A stretch of DNA of 64,000 nucleotides from Diphasiastrum complanatum (GCA_029204225.1 CM055104.1:39238527-39302526), one strand, 5' to 3'; positions 11,433 to 23,587 are shown, counted from the first letter of the stretch. The notes: generated by a model not told the origin, from the sequence alone. Numbers and translations: made by a program.

Positions 11433-12978
11433 CTACTGCTGGAGGTCTACTGTAACTGCACCAAGGGATGCAAACCAATCAGCACCGAGGATAAGATCGT
11501 ACCGTGTAAGTGGAATAATATGAAAATCTGCCTGACCAAGGAAGTCTCCAATCCGATATGAAAGCTGCTGATACATCTGCGTGCTAGGAAAAGAGTGTGC
11601 GCTGGCAACCTCAACATGCAGGGGATGAGGCGTAGTGACTGGCATAGCACAAATGCGTGTAGTAATATGACTACTGAGAAACGAGTGAGTGCTACCCGTG
11701 TCAACAAGGGCAATAAACTCACGACCAGTGATACGTATGCGAAGACGGATATGGCGTGGACCCGGCTTACCGGCCCAAGTAGCATAAGCAAGCTGAGCAT
11801 GGCATACAGCTAGATCAGGGGGATCAGGAACAGGCTCAGTGGGTGTGGCAAACTGATCAACAGGTGGGTCATCATCAAGAATATGAAGGCATATGGCAGA
11901 ATCAGGACTATCATCAAGTGTGTCAGCATCATGGAAATAGACGGCAGTAGCAGTGGCAGGCTGTCGGCAATCACGGACGATATGATCAGGACTCTTACAG
12001 TTGAAACATAAGCGCTTTTCACGGATCTCAGACATCTCAGGCTGTGAGTAGCGATGAACAAAACCAGGACGAGGAGAAAAAGGAGGACGTGGTGCAGAAG
12101 GAAGAGTGGACGAAGGTGAACTGACAAATGTGGGACTAGCAGAGGATGGAGAGGAAAAAATAGGACGTGTGAAAGGACGCGAAGGACGAGAAACAGAGGA
12201 AGAGATGGGAGAGTACTTGTGCTGCAGTGCGGTAGCAAGGGAGATGGCATGAGAAAGAGTGAGTGGAAAAAAAGAAGAAACATCATACTTGAGTGTGCCT
12301 CGTAAACCAGCAACGTAGTGAGAGATGAGCTCCAATGTAGAAATATCTGGGAATAGATAGGAAAGCTCTGTAAACTGTGTCGTATAAGCAGCCAAGTCAC
12401 CAGTGTGAGATAAACTGCGAAAGATGTCGCGCTGTCGAATAAGCCACTGAGGATCAATCATCGCTAGGTGGAGTGCTGTCATAAACTCTGTCCAACTAGC
12501 AAGGCCAGGGTGTGAAGCCGTCTGGCGAAACATGCGCCACCAAGTAGCAGCACGGCCCTCCAAATGTAAAGCAGCCAAATGTATCCGCTGAATGTCAGTC
12601 TTAGGAAACATAAGGAAGTAGGTCTCAAGCTTAGAATACCAATTCTCGAGTTCATTCCCATCGGATGACCCAGAATACACAGTAAGCTGAACCTTATCCT
12701 TAAAGTCTCGTGGCAAAGGACCAGAAGATGAAGGAGTCGGGTGGTGGAAATGTACGCTGTGGGGGAACAGGTGGAGATAGTGGAGAAACACTGGACTGTA
12801 ATGATAGTGTAGCAATCTGGGCAGAAAGAGCAGTGAACGTCTCTCGTAACTCCTGGCGTAAATCAGTGCGTACATCACTCATGGCTTCCCTAAGATGATC
12901 TCGGAATTCATGCCGTACTTCGTCAAGGTAAGTGGAAGACGGTATGCGAGGCTCAGAAGATGTAGGAGAAGTATCCAT
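11433..12978 (-). pseudogene. G1 gag, nucleocapsid and protease
   Basis: Gag starts at ATG 12978 (MDTSPTSSEP), has a frameshift near 12740, and continues with the retrotransposon gag domain (ENWYSKLETYFLMFPKTD, AATWWRMF, YVAGLRG). Zinc knuckle CFNCKSPDHIVRDC lies at about 11965-12006. Protease has ALVDTGSTHSF with the catalytic Asp kept (about 11690-11715) and ILGADWF. Frame ends at TAG. Confidence 0.85.
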
Positions 12979-13599
12979 GGTCAAGGAATGTAGGAAGTGA
13001 AGAGAGTGTAAGAAAAGCTTAATATCGGAGGGAGCGGACTTTTGTCGTCACCCCAAATACGCTTTAGGTACACAAACGACACCAAGAGCAAGAAAGGAAA
13101 TGACAAATGTCAAGAAAAGGTGTGGAAAGCAAGGAAAAACCAGCAAAGATACCTCTCGATAGAGCTCCAAGCGTGTGCGAAGAGCTGGCTGGAAAATGTG
13201 ACCACAAGGAGAATGAAAGTGGGCGCTGGACAGCCTCCAATCAATGCTGAAAAGATGGCTGGGAATCCTCTCCCTGAATCAAATGGAGGATTCAAAAAAA
13301 AAAAAAAAAGAGGGAAAAGGATTTGGAACTCGTGCGCCAGAAATAATCTGCCCAAAAAAAAAAAAAAAAAATTTCCGGCCGCCAAATTTAGCGGAAGTAC
13401 TTCCGCTAACTATCTGCTAAAGCTCCGCCAAGGAAAATGCTCTGATGGGAGTTGGTCCTCCTCCAAACTGTGCTGAATGTTGCTGAAGCAAAGAGACGAA
13501 AGCCCTCGGCAAAGAGAGAAAAATCAGCAAGGAAAATGGGCACCCAATCAAAAAATCAGATCTGAAATTCAGCAATCAGAAAAGTGCTCTGATACCAAG
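12979..13599 (-). promoter_or_regulatory. G1 5' leader with conserved palindrome and tRNA-iMet primer site
   Basis: No gene. It holds two poly(A) runs and a perfect 22-bp palindrome at 13388-13409 (TTAGCGGAAGT and its exact inverse). The primer site GCTCTGATACCA (13586-13597) is the complement of TGGTATCAGAGC, the usual tRNA-iMet site of plant LTR elements. Confidence 0.8.
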
Positions 13600-14061
13600 T
13601 TATGATCAAAATCTCAGGTGTTGAATCAATGAAGCATAGACAGCAATAGACTAAAGCCCTACAAGCAATAGACAAGACAATAGGTTCTCCCACGAAGAGC
13701 CCAAGCAATACCAATCAATAATCTGAAAAATGAGTGTACAAATGCCCCCATACATACCCTACCAATGAACCCTAAAATAGGAACTCAAAAGTAAAGGGAG
13801 GCAAAATGTGGAGGGAAAATAGTACGCCCTCCTACGGGCCCCCACTCCACATATAACCATATAGTAAGGGCCCAAGGCCAGTCAATGTCATAAAAAAGGA
13901 CCCAGTGCGGGTCATAAGCATATAAAAAGGCTCTTGGGCCTGTACATGACTAATATAAAATGCGTAACCAGAAATATACATAACCAACAGTAAATGTAAA
14001 GAGGCTTGCGGAATATATGCAGAGTAGCCCAGTAGGCCTGTATCCTGTAGTCCGTAACTCT
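13600..14061 (-). repeat. G1 5' LTR
   Basis: Direct repeat of 7922-8331 with about 50 extra bases (GCCCTCCTACGGGCCCCC region). Starts TTATGATC and ends near CCGTAACTCT. Confidence 0.8.
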
Positions 14062-14901
14062 TAAGCACACAATTTTTCCCGATGAATCCAAATGACTCAA
14101 AAATTATGTGTCTTACAAGCAATGCACACAAAACAAACAGTTTTCGGTGAATTCTCTTCATACTGTCCGTTTTACCAATTAACTTCCACAGGAGTAAACC
14201 AACTACTCAAGTTAATTGCCAATGATTTAGAAATCTCAAATGTCTAGGTGCAGATCTTAATTGTACATGTACAACACCACATTTAGATCCATATCCAAAT
14301 CACCTTTAAGTTAACCAACAAGTCTTTCATAGAAAGATTCGTTAACTCTGCAAGTATCTGTTTCAACAATACGTGATCATATGTCTATGTTCACCGACTA
14401 AGTTAAGTGCACCAAATAACCCTAGTAACCAGGAATACATAGTAGATCCATACAAGTTAATCGTGCACATATGAGAATAATCTCACTATGACCCAGTACA
14501 TAAACACAAATATGCCTACAAGGCGTAGTCCCCGTGGCTCCCGATACTAAGGAGATTGTGATTCTGGAGCTTCCACTGTTGGATGGTTCTGGCAGAGTCC
14601 TCCAAAATCCACATATGTTACTCTCATATCTCACTGAGAATCTTGTAACTCATCTACAGAAGAATTCTATTTCTTTTGAGTAAATAACATATTTGGAAAA
14701 TCTCTGAGACTAAGAACACATTCTCTCTCACGAGTTTTCCAACCCACTTACCTCTTGCCACCAAATTTCTTCCACTTAATCAACACCTCGGAGAACCTAG
14801 TACTCCAACCAAGATCAGGTTGATTCAATACAGACACTCCATAATCAAAATTACTTCTATCCCTACCAACTGGGATTAGTAACTCTGATCTTACTCAGTA
14901 C
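14062..14901 (-). mobile_element. Gypsy copy A, middle internal segment
   Basis: Matches, inverted, 27500-28250 of element BC. It ends at the 8-bp duplication CTCAGTAC (14894-14901) made by hAT H1. No open frames. Confidence 0.75.
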
Positions 14902-15197
14902 CATAGTTGCACTGCGATTCAGAATCGCGATCCGAATCGTGGTTCAAAATCGCGATTCGGAATTTTCCTAGAATCGTTTTTTTTTTTTGATATTCTTTTT
15001 TTTTTTTCTTTTTGGGCAATATGGGTATGAGATGAAAGCTCTAATTAAGAGCATTATTAGTGTGTAGTTTGTCGAATGTTTTGGGTGCAGGATGGTCCAG
15101 TTTAGGTGCATTAACTCCTAGGTTTAGGCTATAGCTCCTTTTAATATAAAAAATTAACAAAAAAAAGAAAATGCCCCAATGTGTTCATAATAGGATT

Positions 15198-15212
15198 CCC
15201 CCCCCCCCCCCC

Positions 15213-15290
<78 letters not shown>

Positions 15291-15424
15291 TTATACACTC
15301 CCATGGTTACCACATACTTGACATGTACTGCATTAGTCATATATGCCTTTTGGCTTGGAAAAGACATTAATAAAGCTTTCTTTCTTTCTTTCTTTCTCTC
15401 TCCGTCCCTCTCTCTCTCTCTCTC
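15198..15424 (+). repeat. Poly-C, (TC)n and retroposon 3' tail
   Basis: C17 (15198-15214), (TC)n (15216-15287), a unit of about 90 bp, then AATAAAGC(TTTC)n(TC)n to 15424. The unit is an inverted relative of the one at 2075-2172. Confidence 0.7.
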
Positions 15425-15429
15425 AGATT

Positions 15430-15907
15430 ACAACAACTGAACAAAAAACTTGACCGTGCTCTGAAAAGATTAGGTATCGACAACCAGCCACCGACCAGCC
15501 CGCTCCATGAACGTAAACCCTTGTATAAGGCAAAAACCATTGAGTGGAAGGCTAAGAGTGATAAAAGAGAAATCAAGACCGAGTTGATGACCAACCAGGA
15601 GTTACAAGATAAGATCCGGCGGGAAGATGCCGTCGAAGAACCCAAACCTACGCATGACGTGCCACAGTATTTCAAGGATTACGAGATGGATGAAGTGGTA
15701 GTGGTTATGCCCAGGGCAAAGAGAGAACCCTTAGAAGAAACCTCCCAAGGAGCCAATGTTTACGAAGGTCTTGCCCGTACAAAGGAGATAGATCTGGCTG
15801 GGAAGGGAGAAGAAAGTCGTATGGTATCAGTAGGGGAAGATGTAGAGGGAGAGGAACTCGAGGATCTCAAAGCACTTCTCCACAAATACCGTGACTGTCT
15901 TGTTTGA
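15430..15907 (+). CDS. Unrecognised open frame (about 158 codons), probable element fragment
   Basis: The frame is open from just after the microsatellite to a TGA at 15905 and reads NKKLDRALKRLGIDNQPPTS, then a lysine/glutamate-rich middle, ending ELEDLKALLHKYRDCLV. The end resembles the linker before RT in some gypsy polyproteins, but no catalytic motif is present. It may be the linker of a lost pol or an element-specific protein. I do not assign a function. Confidence 0.3.
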
Positions 15908-16984
15908 GAGATCACTATGATCTACTAGTTAGTCTACTTCCATTGTTCCCCTCCCTTGAGAAGCTAAGCCTCAAGAGGAGAAGGTTTAGAGCTCAAAGAG
16001 CCTAAACAGCCCAAGAAAAGCCAAGATCCAAGAAGAGGATCTTCACATATCAAAACCCTAAAAAGAGTCAAGGAGAGTGTCAAGCACCCTATTTCCAAAC
16101 TGAGCCATTCCACCATCAGATCATATGCCAAGATTGACACCCTTGGTAGGCTTAGTTCCCATTTAGATCTGTAGTTTAACCCCCTCCCTATTGGATCGAA
16201 GCCCGTACTACACGACAACTCACACGGTTGGAGATCCAAACCCTAACCTTGTCCTCTCGAGCACTACGATTAGGGAGGTACGGAAAGGGTCCAACAGTTT
16301 TGTGGACTAAAAGCAACTTTGAAAGATTGTAAGGATACTATTTTTGAAAACATGTTCTTATCTTTATATAACAAGCATGATATCGAGCATGCACAATTTG
16401 TCTAACATATTCGTGTTTGGGTTCCTATTCTTCCTCTAACTACACTAGAGAAATAGGTATCTTATAATTAAAAAGAGCAATATTGTCTTCTATTATCTAT
16501 AAAACTAAGAGATTTAACTAGTGTTACAGAGAGACACTTTTAGAACTGGGTTTTGTGCATTCGTAGTTTAAGACATTTGGTTGATGCAACACTTAGTTGA
16601 TTTTATTGCTAGCCAAGCTCGTGCATTCTGAAAAGAAGACCGATTACGATTTCATAATGCCACTAATTACACAACGTCCTAACTATTGCATCTTTATTAC
16701 ATATTCTACAATATTTTCAGGTTATTCTGACATTGTCAATGATTTTGCAAGAAAAAAATTTCTATGAGGAAGAGATATCAGTATGGTCGACTCTTCAATA
16801 TTCACACTCACTTAGGTTATCATATCTTAAACAACTATCATTTCTTTATTCAGTGAGTGATAAATAGTAGAACATATATGAATTAACAATGCAGAAATTT
16901 TGCAGCCTAGGAAAAACCATTGTGATATGTGTATTAACTAACATATCTATTGTTTTGTTTTGGTTTATTTATCTCAGTCGCTTC
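15908..16984. other. No gene recognised
   Basis: AT-rich, no long frames and no clear LTR. It lies inside H1 between the unknown frame and the LINE RT fragment. Confidence 0.6.
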
Positions 16985-17342
16985 TTCATTCAGCCAATAC
17001 TGCATATCCTCCAAAAACTTTTTCATTTTTTATTTTTGGCCTTCCCACACCTTGGTGTACTAACCTTTTGCACCCTATACTTAAGGCTGGTGATCCTCTG
17101 AATGTAGACAACTATCATACTATTATGATCAGCCACACTATGGCTAAGCTCTATGGTTCGGTAATGCAGTCTATCATCAGCGCTCATGCGGAGATAGAGG
17201 AGTTATATGCTATGGGACAGGTAGGTGTTAGAGTAGGCTACTCCACAGCGGACCAAATATTCATACTGAGATGTATCATTGAGGCGGCAAAGTTTAGGAA
17301 ACAGAGAGTCTATTGCTGCTTTGTGGACACTTGGCAGGTAGT
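16985..17342 (+). pseudogene. LINE reverse transcriptase fragment
   Basis: The frame reads HPILKAGDPLNVDNYHTIMI, SHTMAKLYGSVM, VGVRVGYSTADQIFILRCII, then RVYCCFVD. This is the RT fingers region of a non-LTR element (KGDP..NYR.I, G.R.G.ST.D..F.L). The frame loses homology right after CCFVD, where the catalytic region should start, and runs into gypsy sequence. The C-terminal end of such an ORF2 lies at 21430-21900, so both may be from one broken LINE. Confidence 0.75.
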
Positions 17343-17439
17343 AGGATAGCATGGAGAGGGAGGCATACCTCTCCTATGCATCTGTTTTTTGTGAAACGAG
17401 GTGGCGGTGGTGGTGCATCCTTCTCTTTGCTCTCTCTTA

Positions 17440-18680
17440 TTCCTCTTGGCAGCCATGGACAATACCATTTGGTTTGTGAAGAGACAAGTAGCCTTGTATC
17501 TACTTTAGGTTTTGATTCTCTTCTATCATCTCTTCTGTCCCCTGTTCATGAGGCTACAGTATCCGCCTCTGTTTTAGACCCTGATGCTTTGATGCTGGCT
17601 ATTAACAGTCTACAGCAACAGATTGTGGATATGCAAGCTAAGCATAGTCGGGATCAGCAGGATCTCAAGGAATTGACGCAGCTAAGGCAATTGGTGCATC
17701 AACCCTGGTTCACTCCTGAATTTTTTGCTGGGGAAAAGAAGGATAGAACCCCGGAGGCGGTCTTGCAATGGCTGGATCGATGGAATTCGCACTTTTCCAT
17801 GCACGATTCATCCGAGGACAACAAGATCAATCTCGTCGTCATGTACCTGCGAGGTAAAGCATTTACCTGGTGGCAAGATATAAGGGGTAAGCTTGAAGTT
17901 CCTAGGAATTGGGAGGATTTCTGTAAGGCCGTTAAGGCGGCCTTCCTTCCTATTCTTGATGATTTTGAATTTTACCGTCAGTATGCAACGATCCATATGG
18001 GGAACTGGCCCCTGAATCAGTATTTACAAGAGTTTCAAGAGGTCTATTCTCGTTTTGCAACTAGAATAGATCCTTTGCTAGTAAAGTTGCATTTTATACT
18101 GGGGTTACCAAGAGGCTACCAGCTAGAGGTCAGGAGGAACCAGCCTCTTACCCTCGAGGATGTTGTTCGCTTTGCCAAAATCTACGATGATACTCGTATG
18201 ATGGCTAAGCCTGAGACTGGTGTCTTGCCCGACGTAAAGGGTAAGAGGCCTTTCTTTCCAAAGAAATCGAAAGATAAGGCAAAGGATGGGGCTTCAAGTT
18301 CAGGGAAATCGAAGAAAAGATCTACCTTGGACCAGGAAACCTTCATGAAAGCCAGAAGCGACAATCTGTGCTTCAATTGCATGGAACCAGGTCATGTCAC
18401 AAAGGAATGTCCAAAGAAACGGAAAGCTAAAGGGGCATCTTTTAAGACGCCAGGTAACTCTAGCATATCTAGTGTAGACCTTTCCTTTGTTGGTAATTCT
18501 GTGTGTGAGCATTGTTGTTTTAATACGGTTGTTTTTGGCCTTCATGACCTCATTCGGATGAAGGGGGTTGTGGGTGGTCAAGCTGTAACTGTTTTATTTG
18601 ACGATGGTTCCACACATAATTTTATTAACGCTAATTTGTTTCAGAAGCTAAAGGTGGAAACAAGGCAAAGTGACCACTGA
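17440..18680 (+). pseudogene. Gypsy P: gag, nucleocapsid and protease
   Basis: Sense-strand chromovirus-like element. Gag domain has FTPEFFAGEKKDRTPEAVLQ, FTWWQDIRGK and LGLPRGYQLEVRR. Zinc knuckle is CFNCMEPGHVTKEC (about 18369-18410). Protease keeps LFDDGSTHNFI. A TGA at 18678-18680 (CAC TGA TAC) interrupts protease; the same frame continues after it. The N-terminal part of this frame (before about 17440) is not gag-like. No LTRs were found at either end. Confidence 0.85.
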
Positions 18681-19199
18681 TACACAGTGAAGCTGGCAAC
18701 CGGAGCAAAAAGCCAAGTTTGGGACCGGATAGTCCCACGTCTACCAATAGAGATTCAAGCCTATAAGGATAAATTAGACTTTCATATTATGAATCTAGAT
18801 AGGGTAGATGTTATACTTGGTAAGGAGTGGTTCTATGAGAGGAATGAGTCTATGAAGAAAAACTATGTAACACACAGTTTGTCGTTCTTACATAACGGCT
18901 CACTCATAGAATTGAATGGTAATGTTGATATTTCTACTCCGTATATGCTTTCTGCTTTGGAAACTGTTAAATGCATGGATATTGTTGATTGCATTTCTTA
19001 TTTATGCTGGTTAAAAGATTTTACTTACCATGAAGAACGTAGTTTGCAATTTTACAATCTCCAAATGGAACTAATGTCTAACAACCTAAAGCAAGAAAAC
19101 TCGCCGGAAGGTGAAATTTTTAGGAAACTTAGACAAGAATTTAACGACTTCCTGAGGGTCTTCCCCCCTCTAGGGGTGTTGACCATGGTATTAAACTGA
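18681..19199 (+). pseudogene. Gypsy P: protease end and linker to RT
   Basis: Same frame as the protease above. It contains DRVDVILGKEWFYERN, the usual ILG.(D/E)W motif that ends the protease. A frameshift near 19165-19200 moves the reading into the RT frame. Confidence 0.8.
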
Positions 19200-19206
19200 T
19201 TCCTGG

Positions 19207-20547
19207 GTGTATCCATATAGGATGCATACTATTGAAGAGGATGAGGTTTATAGGCAACTGCAAAATTACCTTAAGATGGGCCATGTTAGGGCTAGTAAAT
19301 CTCCCTGGGGGGCACCTGTGCTCCTTGTTGATTTAAAAAAAGACGGAGGTACTCGTCTTTGTGTGGACTTTATAAAGTTAAATAAGTTAACGATTAAAAA
19401 CCGTTATCCCTTGCCGCGAATGGATGAGCTGGTTGATTGATTGCATGGTGCAAAGTACTTCACCAAAATCGATTTGAGATCAAGGTATCATCATATTCGC
19501 ATAAAAACTGAGGATGTTGAAAAAACCGGGTTCAAAACTAGGTACGGCCATTATGACTTTCTGGTTTTACCATTTGGCTTGACAAATGCTCCAGCGACTT
19601 TCCAGCAGATGAACGATCTTCTTCGTCCATATCTGGGAAAGTTCGTAATAGTCTACTTGGATGATATTCTCATCTATAGTAAGACCTTGGAGGAGCATGA
19701 GGAGCATCCCAGGACTGTCTTAAAGTTACTTGGACAAGAGAAGCTTTTTGCCAAGGATTTCAAATGTGTGTTCTTCCAGAAAAGGTTGTTATACCTTGGT
19801 CACGTTATCTCGGACCATGGGTTGGAAATTGGCCCAAATAAAGTCCGACAAGTACGTGAATGGCCTATCCCTTAAACAATCCGGGAGGTTAAGTCCTTTT
19901 TTCATAGATTCATCTTGAACTATGCATTAATTGCATTGGCCTTGACGAATGTCCTCAGAGGGGCTAAAAGAGTTAGCCGGCACAGTAAGTTCAGTCCTTC
20001 GGTTACTTGGACTGAAGAGTTGAATCAGAGTTTTGAGAACCTTGAATACTGTGTAACTACACCGCCTATTTTACACATAGTGGATCCTAACAAGCCGTAT
20101 GTACTTGAAACGGATGCCAGTGACTATGCTATAGGTGCAGTCCTATATCAGGATGGTAGACCGGTAGCTTTTGAATGCAAAAAGTTGGACCCTGCTCAAA
20201 GGCGGTATTCCACCTATGACAAGGAACTTTTCGTTGTTAATAATGCCCTGAAAGTTTGGAGACATTATTTGTATGGCTCTCAATTTACTATAGTTACTGA
20301 CCATGAAGCGTTAAAGTATATTAACGATGTGGTCGACCTTAGGGGTCGTAAGGCCAGATGGTCAAAGATGCTCCAAGAATTTCATTATGACATTGAGTAC
20401 CGGAAGATTACTTCTAATAGTGTCGCAGATGCCTTAAGCCGGATTGGAGAGGTTAATCAGTTAAGGTTTTCTAAGATCCAATCTGAGTTGTATCTGTCCT
20501 TAAGAGATTTGTGTAGACCGATAGGTACTTCGGTTGTATTTGGCTAG
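19207..20547 (+). pseudogene. Gypsy P: reverse transcriptase and RNase H
   Basis: One frame with stops TGA 19438, TAA 19873 and TAG 20545. RT has [43 protein letters not shown] and [10 protein letters not shown] (catalytic YLDD). RNase H has LETDASDYAIGAVL, YSTYDKELFVVNNALK and VTDHEALKY, ending SVADALSRI. Confidence 0.88.
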
Positions 20548-20588
20548 ACGTCCTGGCAGGTTCTTCTAGATCTAGTGATGAACTCGGA

Positions 20589-21150
20589 ATGCAGGATTCC
20601 AAGATTTCTCCTCAGGACAAGATACAGAGAGACTATTCCATTAGGAATGGGTTACTTTTCCGGAATGGAAAAGTTTGTGTGCCAGAAAATGATGATATAA
20701 GGGCCCAAATCCTGCATGAATGTCATGACAGCCCGTGTGCAGGGCACCCTGGCGTTCAAAGAACACTTGACTTAGTAAAAAGGAACTTTTACTGGCCAAA
20801 TTTAAAAAGTCAAGTGGAGGCATATGTTCGCAAGTGTGCGCAATGCCAAGTTAACAAAGCTGAAAGACTTAAGGCAGTTGGTTTGTTAATGCCCTTGGAA
20901 ATTCCCGAAAGAAAGTGGGAAAGTATTTCCATGGACTTTGTGGTTGGGCTACCTCGGACGGGGAAGCAAAATGATGCCATTTGGGTTACAGTTGACAGGT
21001 TAACTAAAATGGCGCAGTTCATACCAACCAAGCAAACTGTCAAAGCTTCTGAACTTGCACAGCTTTTCGTGGAAAAGTTGTTCAGGTTGTTTGGTTTGCT
21101 GAATGACATTGTTAGTGATCGAGATCCAAAGTTCACTGGGAGGGCTCATA
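20589..21150 (+). pseudogene. Gypsy P: integrase, truncated
   Basis: Frame-shifted from RNase H. It has the zinc-binding region (ECHDSPCAGHPG to CAQCQVNK) and the first two catalytic positions (ISMDFVVGLP; IVSDRDPKFTG). Homology stops at about 21150, before the catalytic Glu, so the C-terminal half is lost. Confidence 0.85.
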
Positions 21151-21429
21151 GGCCATCCATTCTATCTACCTAGGAGGAGGTGGATGGAGAGCGTGTGCAC
21201 GGCCAGGATGTATTGCTAGCCTGAGGCAGGAGATGGCTGAGAGCCTAGGCGGTGGTATGGGACGCCGTCTAGGAGGGAGGTCGGATCCAGCTTGATACGG
21301 TCACAGGCCAGGGCACGGTGGGTGGACCCGGATTAGGTCCTACGGCGGGGTGGAACGTGAATCGTTCGGTCTCTTGTGGTTAACCGGCACCTGGAGGTTT
21401 GCAGTAAGTAAGATTGTAACAGCTTGATT

Positions 21430-22200
21430 CTTCCAGATACGTGGTAGCGGCTTTTACATCTTCTCGCACTTTGGCCGGGCAACAGGCTAAGTCTTCATGG
21501 TTTCAGTATGCTTCGGACTTTCTACATAGCTGGGGATTATCTATGTCTGACCTCCCAAATGGGACTCATGCGTTCATTCGCCGATAGATCTACAGAGCAT
21601 ACATACATATTGTTTGGTCTCACCTAGATTCTTCACAGGTTAAGCTTTAGTTCTACCACATTCACTTTCTTCACCTGGATGCTTCAGGGCTTCCCGTTAG
21701 ACCGAGTTATCTCTCTCAGCCGCTGTCTTTTGGCCTGCGCTACCGCATTGGTCAGCTTCGGGTCTCTTCTCATCAACTCGCTATTGAGACCGGCAGATAC
21801 ACAGACACGCCACGACCATTACGGATCAGATATTATTGGACACTCCACTCACGCTTGGTTCCTTCTCTGCCTATTCAAATATGAGATGTATTGGTGTACT
21901 TTTGCGAGAGATGTTCTCCTTGAGATCTTCACTTCTGTCGGATGATCAGGATGTTGACCACAGCCAGCCACATATTACACTTTTCTTTCAGAAAAGAGTT
22001 AGGGAGGATACCTCGGATAGTGAGATTGACATTCCAGCTCGTCGACGAAGCTCCAACGTCTTCCTCGAGAGCATCCAGAGTTCGTCATTAGAGGCCACCA
22101 TGTGCCTCACACCAAATCACACAGTTTTTCTCTCTCAGTTAGTGAGTTTTATTCCTCCGCGTAGCTGGTGGTTAAGCTACTACTTTTGTACCCTCACCAT
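21430..22200 (+). pseudogene. LINE ORF2 C-terminal fragment and 3' region
   Basis: Several + frames carry pieces of one protein: VVAAFTSSRTLAGQQAK, then (about 21740-21830) RIGQLRVSSHQLAIETGRYT followed by DTPRPLRI, which precedes the cysteine motif in LINE ORF2 ends of this type. Here the Cys residues are replaced (RYYW). Downstream is a degenerate 3' region. It probably belongs with the RT fragment at 16985-17342. Confidence 0.5.
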
Positions 22201-22245
22201 AGCTGGAGGTTAAGCTTTGGTTTTATTTCCAGTTTTTTTCTGTTT

Positions 22246-22422
22246 TTAGTTGTTCCTCTTCTGCGTGTGATACAAGGCCCAGGTGCTCCAATTCCGCTCA
22301 CAAGCGAATGCTGAACAGTCCTGTGCAAGGACTCTCTTGGCCAATTGCCGCAGCTCACCTGTGATGCGCCCGTGGTAGCTCCACCATGTAACGGGCCTCT
22401 GCTGATCCTCCCTCCACCGACT
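22246..22422 (-). pseudogene. H1 hAT transposase, C-terminal dimerisation exon
   Basis: After an acceptor ending GCGAGCAG the frame reads PVTWWSYHGRITGELRQLAK, then VLAQDCSAFACERNWSTW and HTQKRNN to a TAA. This is the hAT C-terminal (Ac-type dimerisation) signature LAxRVLxQxCSASxCERNWS...H.KKRN. Confidence 0.85.
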
Positions 22423-22699
22423 CTGCTCGCATCGAAAGGAAACTGGAAGTGCTCAAATGTGAGCAGCTGGCGTGCAATGTGAGTGAGCATCGGACCTGTT
22501 GGCAGAAGAAAAAACATGGCACGTGTAAGTCCCCTCGAATTCACACAATAGCAATGAGTACACTACTGCAGTATTTAGGCTACCAAGCGATCTCTCACAC
22601 GTACCTGGTCCAGGCCATACGCGTTCCGTGTACTCCACCCATCCCCGGTGCAGCTCCCGATCGTCCCTCTCTTGGGTAGAGCGCCACATGGGGTGCAAC

Positions 22700-23200
22700 A
22701 TGTGGGCTATGGCGTGGATGGGTCGGTGGAAGTAGTCCCATCTGGCCTCCCATATATGCGAGATCTCGTCCCTCCTGCAATAGACAAATTACAATAATCA
22801 GTGCACCGTAGCATAACAAAAACGCATCAAACTTGAGTGAGAAACAACAAACTAGACACTGAAGAGTCATACCTATGCTCGTCCAAGGTTGACGTCAGAA
22901 TTGCCTCGTCGATGCGGTCCGTGAACTCGTAAATGAGTTTGAGCGTGTGTGCACCCCTCACGGTCTACCAGGCGCAGCACTTTGAAAATGGGTAGGACCC
23001 CAACAATCTCCTCAGCATGTGTCTAGAACTCATCACCGAACACAGTGGACTGGAAAAACATCCCATGTGCGATGTCTCTACCCGAAGGCCTCGCTGGAAA
23101 CCATCCGCCGCAATGCGTCCTTCACTACTATCAATCACTCTAGCACCAAGAAGTAAAATGCAGAGCGTGTGAGTGTTGGTGTCAGACTCCAAATCTGAAA
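22700..23200 (-). pseudogene. H1 hAT transposase, catalytic-domain exons
   Basis: Pieces in order on the - strand: THAEEIVGVLPIFKVLRLVD (about 22960-23050, one stop), then ISHIWEARWDYFHRPIHAIA, HMLHPMWRS and ELHRGWVEYTERVWPG with a GTACGT donor. The hAT core domain has the same order (PL..VLRLVD; W...HRPLHAAA..L.P). It lies directly left of LTR element BC. Confidence 0.75.
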
Positions 23201-23587
23201 CTTCACTTAAAACCTAGCTTATCCCGTGCGTAGCAATCAACAATGTCGATCCTTGTCGATCTCCTTGCATGTTTAAACATTAGAGCGCATGAAACATGGT
23301 GTAGTTGGCTGCCTTGTCTCCTCCCAACCTTTGCATAGATTATGATGAGGAATCCCTCTCTCTAGGCTCACTTACGCACAATCCTCAAGCACCCCTTAAC
23401 CCTGACCTTTCCTAACGTTGACACATGGCCAATTCCATGCACAGTTGACACTTGCCACTTGGCAGTACGTTGACACATAGGCAAGTGAGTAGGCTGACAT
23501 GTGTCACTCATACACTGGACCGTGTCCCAGTGAGCATGTGACACGTGTCATATTTGATCGGTCAACCCTGACATGTGTCACTCATTC

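Larger units (their letters stand above)
7922..14061 (-). mobile_element. G1: Ty3/gypsy chromovirus-type element with two LTRs, degenerate
   Basis: Two LTRs (about 410 and 462 bp) in direct orientation enclose gag, protease, RT, RNase H and integrase read on the - strand. tRNA-iMet primer site at 13586-13597. It was inserted into copy A: the A sequence reads on from ATCCTAAAG (7921) to TAAGCACAC (14062), leaving an imperfect short duplication TAA(A)G. In-frame TAG codons and frameshifts mean it cannot make its own proteins. Confidence 0.88.

Noticed and set aside
8471..12457. Long leucine-rich or membrane-like open frames (for example 8471-9484, 9662-10111, 11810-12457 on the - strand)
   Set aside because: They overlap gag-pol of G1 in another phase and their composition is what out-of-phase reading of that gene gives.
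22194..22870. Separate small - strand genes at 22194-22544 and 22595-22870
   Set aside because: They are out-of-phase readings across exons and introns of the hAT transposase.
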